This document shows positions 25,621 through 28,069 of a DNA stretch of 28,069 nt, one piece after another. Made by a program: the position numbers and the translations under genes. The DNA comes from Priapulus caudatus (lineage: Eukaryota; Priapulida; Priapulimorpha; Priapulimorphida; Priapulidae), in the NCBI RefSeq assembly GCF_000485595.1, contig NW_014577568.1, positions 24,991-53,059 of the forward strand, written 5' to 3'. The stretch's first letter is position 1, and each line of letters begins with the position of its first letter. A model generated the notes under the pieces. It was not told the DNA's origin and made no database searches. It was given only the letters and a program-made list of their open reading frames with translations.

Positions 25621-25689
25621 CACCAAAATTTCCCAAAGTTAAAATTTGGCTGGCCCGATCGGGCCACTAAAATTTCAAAATGTCTATGT

Positions 25690-26170
25690 GATAAAAATAA
25701 TTTTTTCTTTTTCCTTTTCTTACGTGCTAATCTCATTCAAAGAGAGCGCCAGCAAATTTCGCGGAGCGAGGGCACACGTACGCCACGTGCAGCATTCCTA
25801 CCGCGGGCCATACCACGGCGCACGGCTTTATCGCGTCTACTGTGGCTTGCCAACAAGCCACGTTATTTGTGTTAGACTGCGTATCCGGCCTCACGCTCTG
25901 CTAGACAGATGTACACGCTCTGCCGACAAACAGTTCGGCCCGCGGCGAACCAGTCTAGCAGGGCGTCAAAATCTGAGCGGGCGCAGGCATAGCATATTTT
26001 GCAAGCGCAGCCATACATGTGATACATTGGATCAAGCGACACCAGACAATGCGTCTAGACAATACGCCTGCTCTTGGCCAGTGCTACTGTGGGAGCAGCG
26101 GCTCGAATTAAGCCGACGAGAGGGCGCAAGGCCAATTTTCTTAGGGCATGTGAGAATCGCTTTAAATTTT
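25690..26170. other. GC-richer DNA of unknown nature
   Basis: Composition jumps to about half GC. An open frame at 25646-26176 crosses into the satellite and shows no recognisable domain, so I do not call it a gene. Confidence 0.4.
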
Positions 26171-26219
26171 CTTTAAAATGCGCAAGGGCAGAGGCCAAAT
26201 TTTAAAGGCACCAATGGCA

Positions 26220-26258
26220 ACTCAAAATTGAGGGGGAAAAATAAAAAAAAGGAGGAAA

Positions 26259-26307
<49 letters not shown>

Positions 26308-26479
26308 AAAAAAAAAGGGGTGGCGGGGGGGGGGGGGAAAAAAAAAAAAAAATAAAAAAAAAAAAAGGTAAAAAAAAAAACGAACGGGAAAAAAAATAAA
26401 CAGAAAAAGGGGGAGGGGAAAATAGAGGAAAAAAACAAAAAAGCGAGAAAAAAAATAAAAAACAAAAAAAAAAAAAAAG

Positions 26480-26512
<33 letters not shown>

Positions 26513-26807
26513 AAAAAAAAAAAAATAAAAAAAAAAAAAAAAAGAGGGAAAAAAAGTGGGGGAAAAGGAACTAAATAAATGAGAAAAGGAAAAAGGGGGA
26601 AAAAAAAAAAATAAAAAAAAAAAAAAAAGGAAAAAAAAAAAAAAAAAAAAAAAAAAATAAAAAGAACAAAAAAAAAACAAAAAAAAAAAAAAAATAAAAA
26701 ATAAAAGAAAAGAAAAAAAAAAAAACGGGGGGGATAAAAAAAATCAAAACATAAAAAAAAATAGGGGAAGGGGGGAAGGGGGGGGAAAAAAAAAAACAAA
26801 AAAAAAA

Positions 26808-26888
<81 letters not shown>

Positions 26889-26925
26889 AAAAAAAAAAAA
26901 AAAAGAAAAAAAAAGGGGGGTGGGG

Positions 26926-26959
<34 letters not shown>

Positions 26960-26965
26960 AATGGG
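26220..26965 (+). other. Almost pure A/G low-complexity block, likely artefact
   Basis: Roughly 740 bases consist of long A runs with G runs (up to 13) and only scattered T and C. There is no periodic unit. Such sequence is typical of low-quality long-read consensus rather than of a natural tract. Frames on the minus strand are poly-Phe/Pro by-products. Confidence 0.8.
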
Positions 26966-26999
26966 CACCAAGGAACTGTTGTTAAAATAAATTGAAAAA

Positions 27000-28069
27000 C
27001 TCATAACAAATTAAGTACATTCAATATCGTCTTTGCCTTTAATGTACAAAAACAATATGCCCCATGTAAGCTTACACCGCTACACCCGCACCCCTTTCCC
27101 CCCTCTGCTAATTGAAGTACAGCTAACAAGAAATTTTACTATGCCCGCCTAACAGCGAGCGAATAACTTATCCGATGCTGTTTATTATTCCCTCTGCGGG
27201 ACTATCGGTGTTCAAGCCTCTCATTCTTGACAACACAGCCGCATACGCGTAAGTGTTATGTTGGACTTCGACTAAAAACGAAAGTCTTAGGTGGACAGTA
27301 GATTATAAGGGCAAAACCGGACGGGCAATTATCATACAAAAGGGCAAGGCAGGTGACTGCCGTCGGTCGGGTTGGATTTTCAACGCGGCAGCTACGGCAA
27401 TTGATAGGGGCCACCGACGGCCACATGCCGTCCGGTGCCATCGGTTAATTCGCAGCCCTGTGTTGCCGCAATTCTGCATGTTCCTCACTATACCTTAAGT
27501 CAAGGAGTGAATGTTCCCCTTCTTTTACACCTCTTGACTTTGACCTTTGACCCAGGCTCTCGACAGCTCCAACTCGTTTGACGATCCTCTCCCCTCAACG
27601 ACGCCCGACATATCGTGACCGTAGCGTCGAGTTCGTTAGATTATGTGTCTCCAACTGTTGGACGGGACAGGACGGCACGGACGCGGACCGGGACGGACGC
27701 GACGCATCAAGCGATTCTACAAGCTTGCATCTCTGACTATGTCAGGTATGAGGCTAGACCAATTAATACACGTTGTTATTATATCGGAAGATTAAACTTT
27801 GAAGTGATATGCCCAGAAAGCCTCACTAGTTTACCTTGGTGTTTCAATTTCTCGGGAGGGAATAAACGAGCAGTGCTTGCAAATTTACACACAGAGCTGT
27901 CCCAGATTGCAGTCTCACAGCCCAATTTCAAAAATTTTTTTTTCCTCCGGACCGTCCCTAGACGCAAACTGCCTTCGGCGATTTTGAAACTACGGACCGT
28001 AAAGCCAGCACTCCCCAGGCCTCATAAATTTTGAAAAAGCTTGGAATGAACCTTGATATATATAATTTA
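27000..28069. other. Unassigned right end
   Basis: Mixed composition with open frames at 27253-27498 and 27615-28034 that I do not recognise. A GGACG-rich stretch lies at about 27660-27705, a DR1-like TGACTTTGACCTTTGACC at about 27535-27555, and a CCTAGACGC...CTTCGGCGATTTT string near 27957-27985 that resembles ends of dispersed invertebrate repeats. No gene can be supported. Confidence 0.4.

Noticed and set aside
25646-26176. 176-codon open frame
   Set aside because: Starts in satellite DNA, has no domain I recognise and lies in the low-trust right end.
26173-27004. Long minus-strand frames rich in Phe and Pro
   Set aside because: They translate the A/G low-complexity block and have no other content.

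Overview
The window is nuclear DNA of an animal: genes are split by many short GT-AG introns, the proteins are metazoan, and the background is AT-rich with abundant minisatellites and small transposons. The gene style and an intron-rich KDZ-type gene would suit a non-bilaterian such as a sponge, but that is inference. Three protein-coding loci can be supported. (1) Plus strand, 460-2834: the last three exons of the mitochondrial ribosomal protein uS7m (MRPS7), whose 5' part lies outside the window. A 658-bp foldback MITE sits in its last intron. (2) Plus strand, 3379-15234: an intron-rich KDZ (Kyakuja-Dileera-Zisupton) transposase-type gene with a CxC2-like cysteine cluster, the DGNF and YDIAC motifs and GLTDGEGIERLW. 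Three small duplications (4, 2 and 4 bp) break its reading frame exactly where splice phase and family homology say it should be open, so it reads as a recently decayed transposase gene. A 2.76-kb insertion flanked by a 38-bp direct repeat splits its fifth kilobase from the rest. (3) Minus strand, 19162-24130: the 3' part of a TNRC18/BAHCC1-type chromatin reader (two Tudor-like halves, a serine-rich linker, a conserved FLPARQLW exon and a BAH domain).

The most unusual observation is the exon order of locus 3. By comparison with the vertebrate proteins as I remember them, the Tudor half at 20088-20278 should precede the exons at 23132-23249 and 22253-22369, and the exon at 24009-24130 should directly precede the BAH exon at 19665-19829. 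In this window these blocks are permuted while keeping the same strand. The two suspect joints carry the same pair of simple repeats (ACGC-rich and CTCTCCTTCCCACC-rich) in opposite order. Either the assembly is mis-joined through these repeats or the gene is genuinely rearranged.

Layout: 1-2834 MRPS7; 2835-3378 short spacer with a CCAAT/NRF1-like promoter; 3379-15234 KDZ gene; 15235-17035 no gene; 17036-18910 a 35-bp minisatellite of about 53 units; 19162-24130 TNRC18/BAHCC1-like gene with a tRNA-derived SINE and several simple-repeat arrays in its introns; 24250-25620 telomere-like and higher-order satellite sequence; 25690-26170 GC-richer unknown DNA; 26220-26960 an almost pure A/G block that looks like low-quality sequence; 27000-28069 unassigned DNA. 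The right-hand 4 kb differ sharply in composition from the rest and contain frequent small indels between repeat units, so they deserve less trust. I see no sign that the three genes act together; their neighbourhood looks incidental.
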